From an uncultured Flavobacteriaceae bacterium (GTDB taxonomy: Bacteria; Bacteroidota; Bacteroidia; Flavobacteriales; Flavobacteriaceae), in assembly GCA_905181625.1 (NCBI GenBank), contig CAJIYJ010000005.1, positions 1 through 64,000 on the forward strand: 64,000 bases of DNA, in the 5' to 3' direction. Of the stretch, positions 1 through 8,648 are shown piece after piece. A program made the position numbers and the translations under genes. Positions within the stretch are counted from its first letter, which is position 1; each line of letters begins with the position of its first letter. Under the pieces are notes generated by a model that saw only the letters and a program-made list of their open reading frames with translations, made no database searches and had not been told where the DNA came from.

Positions 1-14
1 ATAAACTATAAAAA

Positions 15-890
15 ATGAAAGGTATTATTTTAGCAGGAGGTAGTGGAACAAGATTATATCCTTTAACAAAGGGGCAGTCTAAACAATTATTGGCGATTCA
101 TGATAAGCCAATGATTTATTATCCTCTTTCTGTTTTAATGTTAGCTGGGATAAAAGATATCTTACTAATTTCTACACCATCTGATTTACCTAATTTTAAA
201 AGATTATTTGAAAATGGAAATCATATAGGTCTAAACATTTCCTACGCTGAACAAAAAAATCCTAATGGAATAGCCGAAGCCTTTATTATTGGAGAAAATT
301 TTATTGGAAATGACAATGTTTGCTTAATTCTTGGTGATAATATTTTTTATGGAGGCGGATTTACTAAACTATTAAAAAAAGGTCTAGAAAAGGTTAATAA
401 ATCCAATGATGCTCTTGTATTTGGGTATTATGTGAATGATGCGAAAAGATATGGTGTTGTTGAAAATGACCAAAATGGAAATGTTATAAGTATAGAGGAA
501 AAACCCCAACATCCAAAAAGTAATTACGCTGTAGTTGGGCTTTATTTTTATCCTAATTCAGTTGTAGAAATTGCTAAAAAAATATCACCTAGTAATAGAG
601 GAGAACTTGAAATAACAAGTGTTAATCAATTCTATTTAAAAAACAAACAATTAAAAGTTGAACTGTTAGATGATGATTTTACTTGGCTTGATTCAGGTAC
701 TCACGAATCAATGCTTGAAGCGTCCAATTATATTCACACAATCGAAAAAAGAAAAGGACTAAAAGTGGCCTGTATTGAAGAAATTGCCTATTTATTAGGT
801 TACATAAGCAAAACAGATCTAATGAAAATAGCAGAGCCTATTCAAAACAATCCCTATGGCAAATATTTAATGGAAAAGGTATTAAAATAA
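15..890 (+). CDS. rfbA: Glucose-1-phosphate thymidylyltransferase
   Basis: RmlA joins glucose-1-phosphate and dTTP to give dTDP-glucose, the first step of dTDP-L-rhamnose synthesis in the cytoplasm. The 291-residue length is normal for the family. The nucleotide-binding signature [11 protein letters not shown] lies at residues 8-18, followed by the KQL segment and the [17 protein letters not shown] block typical of RmlA. The LGDNIFYG motif is near residue 106 and EEKP near 161. It is the first gene of a rfbA-C-D-B run on the plus strand. The promoter is probably outside the window, since only 14 bases precede the start codon. Identity is very secure. Confidence 0.97.
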   Translation: MKGIILAGGSGTRLYPLTKGQSKQLLAIHDKPMIYYPLSVLMLAGIKDILLISTPSDLPNFKRLFENGNHIGLNISYAEQKNPNGIAEAFIIGENFIGNDNVCLILGDNIFYGGGFTKLLKKGLEKVNKSNDALVFGYYVNDAKRYGVVENDQNGNVISIEEKPQHPKSNYAVVGLYFYPNSVVEIAKKISPSNRGELEITSVNQFYLKNKQLKVELLDDDFTWLDSGTHESMLEASNYIHTIEKRKGLKVACIEEIAYLLGYISKTDLMKIAEPIQNNPYGKYLMEKVLK

Positions 891-926
891 TTATGAAATT
901 AAGTAAGAGCCAATATACCTGACTTA

Positions 927-1445
927 GTGATTTGTGAACCAAAAAAATTGAAAGACGAAAGAGGGTTTTTTTGTGAATCATTTAGAAAAGATAGTTTAGA
1001 AAATCTTCTAGGACATTCATTGAATTTTTGTCAAGAAAATCTTTCCGAGTCAAAATATGGTGTTTTAAGAGGTTTACACTTTCAAATAGAGCCAAATGCT
1101 CAATCCAAATTAGTGAGTGTTGTAAAAGGGAGGATTTTAGATGTTGCAGTAGATATCAGAAAAAATTCTAAATTTTATGGTCAAAGTTTTTCTATTGAAT
1201 TAGATGATAAAACCAATAAACAACTATTCATTCCAAAAGGATTCGCCCATGGATTTGTTGTTTTATCAAAAACGGCTAGAGTTAGTTATAAAGTAGATAA
1301 TTACTACAACCCAAAATCTGAAAGAGGCTTGAACTATAACGACCCTTTATTAGAAATTGACTGGAAAATTGATAAAAAATCAATTATTACAAATGAAAAA
1401 GATAATAATTATTCTTCTTTTGACTCTGAATTTTTTTTTGAATAA
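927..1445 (+). CDS. rfbC: dTDP-4-dehydrorhamnose 3,5-epimerase, 5' end frame-disrupted
   Basis: RmlC epimerises dTDP-4-keto-6-deoxyglucose at C3 and C5. Family hallmarks are DERGFF, the catalytic-His segment GVLRGLHFQ (His51 from this start) and the FIPKGFAHGF block. The frame opens only at GTG 927, which gives 172 residues and lacks the first ~12 residues of the family (usually about 180-185). Upstream in the same frame the DNA still reads ANIPDLVICEPKK, a typical RmlC N-terminus, but the matching start ATG at 893 (MKLSK) is one base out of phase. So either a real one-base indel between 903 and 922 or a sequencing error shortens the gene. The body is intact. The enzyme is needed by the surrounding rfb genes. 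Confidence 0.88.
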   Translation: MICEPKKLKDERGFFCESFRKDSLENLLGHSLNFCQENLSESKYGVLRGLHFQIEPNAQSKLVSVVKGRILDVAVDIRKNSKFYGQSFSIELDDKTNKQLFIPKGFAHGFVVLSKTARVSYKVDNYYNPKSERGLNYNDPLLEIDWKIDKKSIITNEKDNNYSSFDSEFFFE

Positions 1446-1448
1446 CAA

Positions 1449-2312
1449 ATGAAAAATATTCTAATTACAGGATGTCATGGTCAATTAGGCTCTGAATTTA
1501 AAAATTTAGAAAAGGAGTTCCCTAATTATAAATTCTTTTTTAGAGATTTAGACCTCGATATAACTCAAAAGAAAAAAGTTGAAGATTTTATAAAAAAAAA
1601 TAAAATTAATGTCATTTTAAACACAGCAGCTTACACAAATGTCAATAATGCTGAAATTGAAAAAAATAATGCTGACTTAGTGAATGTAGAAGCGGTAAAG
1701 AATTTAGTAAACTTATCTGAAAAACATAATTGTAAGTTAATTCACTATTCAACTGACTATGTGTATGACGGGACAAGTAAAACCCCAATTAACGAAAAGT
1801 GTTTAGTAAATCCCATTAATTATTATGGAGAATCAAAAAGAAAAGGGGAAATATTTATAGAGAACTCACCTTCAGAATCAATAGTCATTAGAACTTCATG
1901 GCTTTACTCAAGATATGGGCATAATTTTGTAAATACTATTATTGAAAAAGCAACAAAAGAAAAAGAAATAAACGTTGTAAATGATCAGTTTGGATGTCCA
2001 ACTTACGCTAAAGATCTTGCTTGGGATTCCTTGAAGATTTTAGAATCTAACATAAAACTAGATAGTAGAGGTAAAGTTTATAATTATTCCAACTTAGGAT
2101 CAACCAATTGGAGTGATTTTGCAAAAAAAATAATAGAACAATTAAATATAAAATGTGAAATCAATGAAGTTTCAACTGCTTATTTTAAATCAACTGTGAG
2201 ACGTCCAGCATATTCTATAACTAATAAAGCATTAATTTCCAGCACTTTTAATTTAAATATCCCCAAATGGGAAGATTCATTAAAAACTTATTTAACTAAC
2301 TTTAAATTATGA
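1449..2312 (+). CDS. rfbD: dTDP-4-dehydrorhamnose reductase
   Basis: RmlD makes the last step, NAD(P)H reduction of dTDP-4-dehydro-L-rhamnose to dTDP-L-rhamnose. It is an extended SDR of 287 residues. The N-terminal nucleotide loop ITGCHGQLGSEF is at residues 6-17, the STDYVYDG strand near residue 103, and the catalytic Tyr-x3-Lys in YYGESKRKGE near residue 125. The start ATG lies 3 bases after the rfbC stop, and the stop overlaps the rfbB start by 4 bases (ATGA), so the two are translationally coupled. Length and motifs match the family. Confidence 0.96.
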   Translation: MKNILITGCHGQLGSEFKNLEKEFPNYKFFFRDLDLDITQKKKVEDFIKKNKINVILNTAAYTNVNNAEIEKNNADLVNVEAVKNLVNLSEKHNCKLIHYSTDYVYDGTSKTPINEKCLVNPINYYGESKRKGEIFIENSPSESIVIRTSWLYSRYGHNFVNTIIEKATKEKEINVVNDQFGCPTYAKDLAWDSLKILESNIKLDSRGKVYNYSNLGSTNWSDFAKKIIEQLNIKCEINEVSTAYFKSTVRRPAYSITNKALISSTFNLNIPKWEDSLKTYLTNFKL

Positions 2313-3298
2313 AAAATATTTTAATCACTGGTGGTGCTGGATTTATAGGCTCCCATTTAGTGAAGTTTTTTGTTGAGAATTATCCAAAATATAACATTAT
2401 TAATTTGGACAGTCTTACTTATGCTGGTAACCTTGACAATTTAAAAGAAATAGAACATAAATCTAATTATAAGTTTATTCAAGAAGATATTTGCAATCAT
2501 ATAAAAATTAAAGAAATATTAAAAAAAGAAAAAATAAATAGTATCATTCATCTAGCAGCAGAATCTCATGTAGACCGTTCTATTACAGATCCATTTTCTT
2601 TTGCTAAAACAAATGTTTTAGGGACCTTGTCACTACTAGAAGCTGCAAAAAATTATTGGAACTCTGATTTTAAAAATAAACTTTTTTATCATGTATCAAC
2701 CGATGAAGTCTATGGTAGTTTAGGGTCTGAAGGGCTCTTTACTGAAAAAACTGCTTATGACCCTCATTCTCCCTACTCTGCGTCAAAAGCTTCTTCTGAT
2801 CATTTTGTAAGGGCTTTTCATGATACTTACAACCTGCCTATAGTTATTTCCAATTGCTCAAATAATTATGGTCCCAATCAATACCCAGAAAAACTGATTC
2901 CTCTATTTATTAATAACATCATAAATAACATCCCAATTCCAATTTATGGAAACGGGAAAAATATAAGAGACTGGCTTTACGTTGAAGATCATATATCTGC
3001 CATTGATTTGATATTTCATAAAGCCAAAATCGGTGAAACCTATAATCTTGGAGGAAATAATGAGATTACTAACAATCAAATTGCCAATGTTTTAATTGAA
3101 AAACTTGATCAAAAATTAAAAAGAACAAAGGGAGAGTCTTTGAATTTGATAAAGTATGTAGAAGACCGATTAGGTCATGACATGAGATACGCGATCGATA
3201 GTTCTAAAATAAAATCTGAATTAAATTGGTTTCCAAAACATAATTTTGAAAATGGAATTGACAAAACAATCGATTGGTATATAAAGAACCTTACTTAA
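2309..3298 (+). CDS. rfbB: dTDP-glucose 4,6-dehydratase
   Basis: RmlB converts dTDP-glucose to dTDP-4-keto-6-deoxyglucose with bound NAD+. The 329 residues carry the Rossmann loop GGAGFIGSH (residues 8-16), the AAESHVDRSI block near residue 83, the STDEVYG strand with catalytic Asp-Glu near residue 130, and the YSASKAS Tyr-x3-Lys near residue 157. It closes the rfbA-C-D-B operon. The gene order A-C-D-B differs from the enterobacterial B-D-A-C order but is compatible with a complete pathway. It is followed by a decayed nucleotidyltransferase gene rather than further sugar genes. Confidence 0.97.
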   Translation: MKNILITGGAGFIGSHLVKFFVENYPKYNIINLDSLTYAGNLDNLKEIEHKSNYKFIQEDICNHIKIKEILKKEKINSIIHLAAESHVDRSITDPFSFAKTNVLGTLSLLEAAKNYWNSDFKNKLFYHVSTDEVYGSLGSEGLFTEKTAYDPHSPYSASKASSDHFVRAFHDTYNLPIVISNCSNNYGPNQYPEKLIPLFINNIINNIPIPIYGNGKNIRDWLYVEDHISAIDLIFHKAKIGETYNLGGNNEITNNQIANVLIEKLDQKLKRTKGESLNLIKYVEDRLGHDMRYAIDSSKIKSELNWFPKHNFENGIDKTIDWYIKNLT

Positions 3299-3302
3299 AT
3301 CC

Positions 3303-3700
3303 GAAATTAAAACAGGAATAACCTTTAGCGCTTTTGATTTTTTTCATGCAGGCCAGGTGAAATATTTGAAGAAGCAAAGTCAATATGCAATTATTTAATT
3401 ATAGGATTGCCATTAGATCCTTCAATCGATAGACCAAATAAAAATAAGCTCAATCATTGAAAGATATGTTCAGTTAAGAGCTTGTAAATATATAAATGAA
3501 GTAATTTCTTATATTACAGAAGAAGATCTTATTGATGTTTTAAGTAGTTTTAAAATTGATCTAAGAATCATAGTTGAGGAATATAAAGAAAAAGAATTCA
3601 ACGGTAAAGATTATTGTAAGACAAAAGGAATTGAAATATACTACAATAAATAGTGCATCGGTTTTCTTAAGCTGCATTAATAAATCAAATAGCAAAAAGT
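3303..3700 (+). pseudogene. Decayed cytidylyltransferase/adenylyltransferase-family gene
   Basis: No intact ORF is present, but reading across frames recovers a near-complete small nucleotidyltransferase. ITFSAFDFFHAGQVKYL starts at about 3315 and shows the HxGH-type motif with Gln in place of the last His. A one-base loss at about 3368 leads into EEAKSICNYLIIGLPLDPSI, DRPNKNK. A further frame change near 3452 gives SIIERYVQLRACKYINEV, ITEEDLIDVLSSFKIDLRII, EEYKEKEFNGKDYCKTKG and IEIYYNK, followed by stops and the degenerate HRFS tail. The initiator ATG is also gone. The family resembles glycerol-3-phosphate cytidylyltransferase-like proteins found near polysaccharide genes in flavobacteria. 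At least three lesions make function very unlikely. Confidence 0.85.
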
Positions 3701-3724
3701 CGAAAATTCTAAAAAAAATGGAAA

Positions 3725-5098
3725 TTAATTTTTTCGAAAACTTAGATTTGAGGAAAGCCTTAAAATAGTCATAATTACTATTTTAACATCCATTACTATG
3801 CTCCAGTTTTTAAAATAGAATACATCCATTCTAACTCTTTCTCTCATGTCAACTATTCCTGAAATAAAACCTGAAAAGCCTTTGGCTTGTGCAAGACCTG
3901 TAATCCCAGGTTTGAAACGATGCCTCTTATTGAATTTATTAATTTTAGACTGGTACTCTTTATTTAAATTAATAGGATGAGGTCTAGGACCAACCACAGA
4001 CATATCGCCCATTAATACATTTAAAAATTGCGGCATTTCATCTAGTGCTGACAATCTTAAAACCCTCCCAATTTTAGTTAATCTATTATCATTATCATCA
4101 GCCCATTTTGAATCTGATTGAGAGTTTACAACCATAGTTCTAAACTTAATACAATTAAAAAATGAGTTCTTGTATCCCTCTCTTTTTTGAATAAAAAATA
4201 TGGGGCCTTTTGAATTCAGTTTGATTAATAATCCTATAATTGGAATCATCCAAGAAAGAAAAAGCACAGATACGAGTAATGAAAAAATAATATCAAAAGT
4301 TCTTTTTAAAATTTGATTATATAGATTATCCAGGGGAAGTTTATTGATGCTGATATATGGAACTGATGAAATTTTAGAAATGAAGAAATTCTTAACATCA
4401 TAATTAACAAGATCAGGAATAGAATTGACTTTTAAGTTATGTTCATCTGCCTTTTTAACTAAATAATCTTGCTGATTAAAAGAAAGTTTTTCTGAAAAAA
4501 ATATAATATCATATTTTTTAAATATACTATCATCTAAATCAATTATTTTTCCCTGAAAAGTAATGTTATTTATTTTTTTTGTGACCTTAGAATCGAAAGT
4601 AAATAAACCAGATGATCTATAACCAAATTCAGGAAATTTAATTAATTCTTCATACAAATGCACGCCATGAGAATTATATCCCACAATCATACATCTTAAA
4701 ATATTTCCACCAAATCCTCTGTATTTTTCTAAAACTAAATTCAAGCTCAGTCTATAAGAAAGCATTAAAAAATAAAAAAGAGTAATGGCTATTGCCAGAG
4801 TACTAAGTTGAAACTGAAAGTTAAAAAAGAACAAATTGAAAATAGCTATTAAGCCAGAAAAAAAGAAAAGACTTTCTAAAGTGGATTTCACAAGGCTAAG
4901 AAGTTCTATTCCTCTCCCTAATACATGAGATCTAAAAATAAGAGACATTACAAACCAAAAGACTATAAATAAATAATTATATACATTCCAAATAGAAAAG
5001 GTTAAATAAAGCATCACTTTACTACAAAATAGAATGACAAAAAACTCCCCTAAATAGTAAAGAAATGGAAAATACGTATTAAATCGGGTTTTAAACAT
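3725..5098 (-). CDS. Polyprenyl-phosphate sugar-1-phosphate transferase (WcaJ/exopolysaccharide type)
   Basis: This membrane enzyme would start a surface polysaccharide unit by moving a sugar-1-phosphate from a UDP-sugar to undecaprenyl phosphate. About four N-terminal membrane segments (within residues 5-115) are followed by a soluble region like the CoA-binding-type domain of these proteins. A C-terminal bacterial sugar transferase domain starts near residue 268 (LKRTFDIIFSLL, then a membrane segment). Its hallmarks are KRxG-type IQKREGYKNSFF, FNCIKFRTM, LSALDEMPQFLNVL, GDMSVVGPRPHP and KPGITGLAQ. I chose the ATG at 5098 (457 residues) rather than 5116, because a TATATTTG promoter box sits between the two. 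The substrate sugar cannot be told. The adjacent rfb genes suggest a rhamnose-containing glycan. Confidence 0.92.
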   Translation of the reverse strand: MFKTRFNTYFPFLYYLGEFFVILFCSKVMLYLTFSIWNVYNYLFIVFWFVMSLIFRSHVLGRGIELLSLVKSTLESLFFFSGLIAIFNLFFFNFQFQLSTLAIAITLFYFLMLSYRLSLNLVLEKYRGFGGNILRCMIVGYNSHGVHLYEELIKFPEFGYRSSGLFTFDSKVTKKINNITFQGKIIDLDDSIFKKYDIIFFSEKLSFNQQDYLVKKADEHNLKVNSIPDLVNYDVKNFFISKISSVPYISINKLPLDNLYNQILKRTFDIIFSLLVSVLFLSWMIPIIGLLIKLNSKGPIFFIQKREGYKNSFFNCIKFRTMVVNSQSDSKWADDNDNRLTKIGRVLRLSALDEMPQFLNVLMGDMSVVGPRPHPINLNKEYQSKINKFNKRHRFKPGITGLAQAKGFSGFISGIVDMRERVRMDVFYFKNWSIVMDVKIVIMTILRLSSNLSFRKN

Positions 5099-5103
5099 AT
5101 ATA

Positions 5104-5111
5104 CAAATATA
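5104..5111 (-). promoter_or_regulatory. -7 box TATATTTG of the sugar transferase gene
   Basis: It matches the Bacteroidota -7 consensus TAnnTTTG exactly and ends 5 nt before the ATG at 5098, so the transcript would start at or next to the start codon. It argues against the upstream ATG at 5116. No clear -33 TTG was seen at the usual spacing. Confidence 0.5.
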
Positions 5112-5155
5112 TGCATTCTAAAGCGTATGTTTTAAAATATAAAAAAAACAATTAG

Positions 5156-5237
5156 TACTTCGGGTGGGAATCGAACCCACACTCTTTACAGAACTGGATT
5201 TTGAATCCAGCGCGTCTACCAATTCCGCCACCGAAGC
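5156..5237 (-). tRNA. tRNA-Leu (anticodon CAA)
   Basis: The reverse complement folds as a class II tRNA of 82 nt. The acceptor arm is GCTTCGG/CCGAAGT (first pair G-T), the D arm holds GGTAGACGC, and the anticodon stem CTGGA/TCCAG encloses the loop TTCAAAA with anticodon CAA. There is an extended variable arm and a T arm GTGGG-TTCGATT-CCCAC. The CCA end is not encoded. It stands alone between the sugar transferase gene and prs. The anticodon reads TTG leucine codons. Confidence 0.95.
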
Positions 5238-5315
5238 AAGGAGCGCTAAAATATAAAATAATCTGATTAATAAGATATTATACCCTTATAAATTATATAT
5301 CATAAAATAAATTGC

Positions 5316-5323
5316 TAAATTTG
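5316..5323 (+). promoter_or_regulatory. -7 box TAAATTTG upstream of prs
   Basis: An exact TAnnTTTG match 17 nt before the prs ATG, which would give a leader of about 10 nt. No convincing -33 element was seen. Confidence 0.45.
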
Positions 5324-5340
5324 CCAACCAATTAAGAAAA

Positions 5341-6282
5341 ATGCCTGAAAATAAAACTGAAGCTAAAATTTTTGCCTGTACTCAAAGTACTAAAATAGGT
5401 GAAAATATAGCTAAAGCTTATGGATTGAAACTAGGGAAAGTTATTTTTCATCATTTTAGTGATGGAGAATTTCAACCTTCTTTTGAAGAATCCTTAAGAG
5501 GAAGTAGAATATTTTTAATTGGCTCTACTAATCCAAGTTCTGATAATTTAATGGAGCTTTTGTTAATGATAGATGCCGCTAAAAGAGCTTCTGCTAGACA
5601 CATAACTGCTGTAATGCCTTACTTTGGTTGGGCGCGTCAAGATAGAAAAGATAAGCCTAGAGTTCCTATAGGGGCTAAATTAATAGCTAAATTATTAGAA
5701 AGCGCAGGTGCCACTAGAATAATTACAATGGATCTTCATGCGGATCAAATTCAAGGATTTTTTGAAAAACCAGTAGATCACTTATATGCTTCTACAATTT
5801 TCATTCCCTATCTAGAAAGTTTAAAGTTAGATGACTTAACGATTGCATCCCCGGATATGGGCGGTTCTAAAAGAGCTTACGCCTATTCTAAGTTTTTAAA
5901 AAGTGATGTGGTAATATGTTATAAGCAAAGAAAAAAAGCCAATATCATTTCTCATATGGAGCTTATCGGAAATGTTGAAGGTAAAAATGTAGTGCTTGTA
6001 GACGACATGGTAGATACGGCCGGCACACTAACAACTGCTGCTGATTTAATGATGGAAAGAGGAGCAAAATCAGTAAGAGCCATATGTACTCATCCTTTAT
6101 TATCTGGAAAAGCTTATGAAAGAATTGAAAAATCTCAGCTTAAAGAATTAATAGTTTCTGATAGTATTCCAATTAAAAAAGAATCTAATAAAATTAAAGT
6201 TTTATCCTCAGCTAGCTTATTTGCTGATGTGATGAAAAATGTTCACAATAATAAATCAATAAACCCATTTTTTATAAAATAA
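5341..6282 (+). CDS. prs: Ribose-phosphate pyrophosphokinase
   Basis: It makes PRPP from ribose-5-phosphate and ATP for nucleotide, His, Trp and NAD synthesis. The 313 residues are the usual length. Visible hallmarks are HHFSDGEF near the N-terminus, FGWARQDRK near residue 98 (ATP contact), the metal-binding [11 protein letters not shown] near residue 137, and the PRPP loop [11 protein letters not shown] near residue 220. It begins a plus-strand housekeeping run, and L25 follows 4 bases after its stop, so the two are probably cotranscribed. Confidence 0.97.
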   Translation: MPENKTEAKIFACTQSTKIGENIAKAYGLKLGKVIFHHFSDGEFQPSFEESLRGSRIFLIGSTNPSSDNLMELLLMIDAAKRASARHITAVMPYFGWARQDRKDKPRVPIGAKLIAKLLESAGATRIITMDLHADQIQGFFEKPVDHLYASTIFIPYLESLKLDDLTIASPDMGGSKRAYAYSKFLKSDVVICYKQRKKANIISHMELIGNVEGKNVVLVDDMVDTAGTLTTAADLMMERGAKSVRAICTHPLLSGKAYERIEKSQLKELIVSDSIPIKKESNKIKVLSSASLFADVMKNVHNNKSINPFFIK

Positions 6283-6286
6283 TATC

Positions 6287-6961
6287 ATGAAATCAATTAC
6301 AATTAACGGATCTAAAAGAGAACACGTAGGTAAAGTAGCTACCAAAGCCTTACGTAATGCTGGAAAGGTACCTTGCGTTATATACGGAGGAGAAAACCCG
6401 ATACATTTTTCAGCAGACGAATTATCATTTTCAAAACTAGTATATACAGGGGATGCCCATACTGTTGTTGTTGTTTTGGATGACGGAAATAAAATAGATG
6501 CAGTAATGCAGGATATTCAATTCCATCCAGTTAATGATAAAATTCTACATGTAGATTTTTTCCAACTTCACGAAGGAAAAGAAATCACTATGATTATTCC
6601 AGTTAGAATTGAAGGAACTGCTCCAGGGGTTAGAGATACAGGAGGATTACTTTCAAGAAATAAAAGAAAACTGAGTGTTAGAGCTTTACCAAAAAACTTA
6701 CCTGATTTTCTTTTAGCAGACATCTCTACACTGAACTTAAACGATAGTATTACAGTTACTGATTTATCAGAAGAAACTTTTACAATTCTTCACCCTGAAA
6801 ATCAAGTTGTATGTCAAGTAAAAATGTCTAGAGCTTCAATGTCTATTGAGGAAACTGACGAAGAGTTAGAGGAAGGAGCTGAAGGTGCAGAAGGAACTGA
6901 AGGTGCAGAAGCAAATGCTGAAGGATCTAAAGAAGGTGGAGAAGCAAAGACTGATAGCTAA
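6287..6961 (+). CDS. rplY: 50S ribosomal protein L25/general stress protein Ctc
   Basis: It binds 5S rRNA in the large subunit. It has the long (224-residue) Ctc form: an N-terminal L25 domain (residues 1-95, with [10 protein letters not shown] and HVDFFQL) plus the C-terminal TL5-type beta domain (100-180). It ends in a Glu/Gly/Ala-rich low-complexity tail (about 190-224), common in Bacteroidota. Coupling with prs and pth is a frequent bacterial arrangement. A stem-loop terminator follows the stop. Confidence 0.95.
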   Translation: MKSITINGSKREHVGKVATKALRNAGKVPCVIYGGENPIHFSADELSFSKLVYTGDAHTVVVVLDDGNKIDAVMQDIQFHPVNDKILHVDFFQLHEGKEITMIIPVRIEGTAPGVRDTGGLLSRNKRKLSVRALPKNLPDFLLADISTLNLNDSITVTDLSEETFTILHPENQVVCQVKMSRASMSIEETDEELEEGAEGAEGTEGAEANAEGSKEGGEAKTDS

Positions 6962-6980
6962 AAACTTCTTATTATAAAAC

Positions 6981-7019
6981 AAAAGCATTCCTTTTATATT
7001 TAATTGGGATGCTTTTTTT
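6981..7019 (+). terminator. Rho-independent terminator after L25
   Basis: The stem AAAAGCATTCC (6981-6991) pairs with GGGATGCTTTT (7006-7016) with one T-G wobble and a 14-nt loop, followed by T residues. It covers the first codons of the longest pth reading frame (from 7009), which supports the later pth start. Confidence 0.85.
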
Positions 7020-7092
7020 ATTTTTAATAATTCAAACTAACTCATTGAACTGGCTAGAATTTTTTAAACTAAGATCTAAACCAACTATTGAT

Positions 7093-7659
7093 ATGAATAA
7101 ATTTCTAATTGTTGGAATTGGAAATATCGGTAAAGAATACTTTGAAACAAGACACAATATTGGTTTTGAAGCTTTAGACTATGCTTGTAAGGAGTTTGAA
7201 GAGATTTTTTCTACACAGAAATTAGGAGATATTGTTAAATTTAAACTAAAAGGGAAAACATTAATATTATTAAAGCCTAGTACTTATGTTAACTTAAGTG
7301 GTAAATCTGTAAGGTTTTGGCTACAAAAAGAAAATATTCCAATTGAAAATCTATTAGTAATTTCTGATGATCTTAATTTAGATTTTGGTGCCATTCGAAT
7401 AAGAACCAAAGGATCTCATGGAGGACACAATGGACTTAAAGATATTCAAGAAGTCTTAAACACCCCTATTTACAACAGGTTACGCTTTGGAATTGGAGGA
7501 GACTTTTCAAAAGGGAGGCAATCAAACTTTGTATTATCTAAATGGTCAAAAAATGAGCAGTCAGAACTAATCACCTTAAGGCCTTTATTTCATCAAATTA
7601 TTACTAATTATGTTAATAACGGAATAGTGGATACAATGAATAAATTCAATAGCAAATGA
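7093..7659 (+). CDS. pth: Peptidyl-tRNA hydrolase
   Basis: It frees tRNA from peptidyl-tRNA that drops off ribosomes. From ATG 7093 the protein is 188 residues, normal for Pth, and begins with the family strand KFLIVGIGNIGKEYFETRHN. His21 is the catalytic base, ISDDLNLDFG carries the conserved Asp, and GSHGGHNGLK follows. The frame is open from 7009, but the extra 28 codons overlap the L25 terminator and are not family-like, so I reject them. The stop overlaps ribF by 4 bases. Confidence 0.95.
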   Translation: MNKFLIVGIGNIGKEYFETRHNIGFEALDYACKEFEEIFSTQKLGDIVKFKLKGKTLILLKPSTYVNLSGKSVRFWLQKENIPIENLLVISDDLNLDFGAIRIRTKGSHGGHNGLKDIQEVLNTPIYNRLRFGIGGDFSKGRQSNFVLSKWSKNEQSELITLRPLFHQIITNYVNNGIVDTMNKFNSK

Positions 7660-8591
7660 AAGTATTCAAAGGAATTGATAAATTCATAATTGAATCGAGC
7701 ACTATTGTAACTATCGGAACTTTTGACGGAGTTCACAAAGGGCATCAAAAAATATTAAAGAAGCTCGCTAATCAGGCTAATAAATTTAATTTAAAATCTG
7801 TTGTTTTAACTTTTTCTCCGCATCCAAGGACAGTCTTAAATCCTACTGCACCACTAGAACTAATCAACACAATTGAAGAAAGAATAAAATCAATATCATA
7901 CTGCGGTATCGATTATATCATAGTGCACCCATTTGATAAAGCTTTTTCAAATTTATCTGCTGAGGAATTTGTTGATTCTGTATTAGTTAAAAAACTAAAT
8001 ACTAAAAAAATATTAATTGGCTATGACCACAGATTTGGGAAAGGTCGAAAGGCAGGTATTAAAGATTTACAGTTTTTTGGTTCAAAGTATAATTTTGAAG
8101 TTATGGAAATTGGAGTAAAAGAAGTGAATAATATTTCTGTAAGCTCTACAAAAATAAGAACATCAATTTCAGAAGGAAATATTAAAAAAGTTTATTCTTA
8201 TTTAGGATATAACTTCTCGTTAAGCGGTGAGGTAGTTAAAGGAAATGCTATTGGAAGAACCATTGGTTTTCCAACAGCCAACATAAAAATTTCTGATAAT
8301 AATAAGTTAATTCCAAAAAATGGAGTCTATCTAATCTCATCTATTTTAGACAAAATTCAATATTACGGAATGATGAATATTGGAGTGAAACCAACTTTAA
8401 ATATTAAAAAACAATCTATAGAAGTTAACTTTTTTAAATTAAAAAAAGATTTATATGGAAAGATTTTAGAGGTGTCTGTATTGCAATTTCTCCGAAATGA
8501 AGAAAAATTTAATAATCTTGATGATTTAAAAAATCAAATTAAAATTGATAAGGAAACTTGCTCTACTTTAATTAATGAGCTCAATAAATAG
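7656..8591 (+). CDS. ribF: Bifunctional riboflavin kinase/FMN adenylyltransferase
   Basis: It makes FMN and then FAD. The N-terminal adenylyltransferase domain (residues about 15-180) shows GTFDGVHKGHQKIL with the HxGH-like motif and the YDHRFGKGRK block. An SSTKIR segment leads to the C-terminal riboflavin kinase domain (about 183-305) with GNAIGRTIGFPTANI. The 311-residue length is typical. The ATG overlaps the pth stop by 4 bases, so translation is likely coupled. Confidence 0.96.
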   Translation: MKVFKGIDKFIIESSTIVTIGTFDGVHKGHQKILKKLANQANKFNLKSVVLTFSPHPRTVLNPTAPLELINTIEERIKSISYCGIDYIIVHPFDKAFSNLSAEEFVDSVLVKKLNTKKILIGYDHRFGKGRKAGIKDLQFFGSKYNFEVMEIGVKEVNNISVSSTKIRTSISEGNIKKVYSYLGYNFSLSGEVVKGNAIGRTIGFPTANIKISDNNKLIPKNGVYLISSILDKIQYYGMMNIGVKPTLNIKKQSIEVNFFKLKKDLYGKILEVSVLQFLRNEEKFNNLDDLKNQIKIDKETCSTLINELNK

Positions 8592-8624
8592 CCTTAAGTT
8601 TATATTCTAAATATAATATTCCAC

Positions 8625-8632
8625 TACATTTG
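8625..8632 (+). promoter_or_regulatory. -7 box TACATTTG upstream of serS
   Basis: An exact TAnnTTTG match in the ribF-serS gap, 16 nt before the serS ATG. This suggests serS has its own promoter. Confidence 0.45.
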
Positions 8633-8648
8633 TAAAAATTAAAATTCA

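Noticed and set aside
3574-3768. Open 64-codon frame after rfbB
   Set aside because: It is out of frame with the readable cytidylyltransferase remnant that covers the same bases and has no family features.
7009-7092. Earlier start for pth
   Set aside because: It overlaps the L25 terminator, and the extra 28 residues are unlike any Pth N-terminus.
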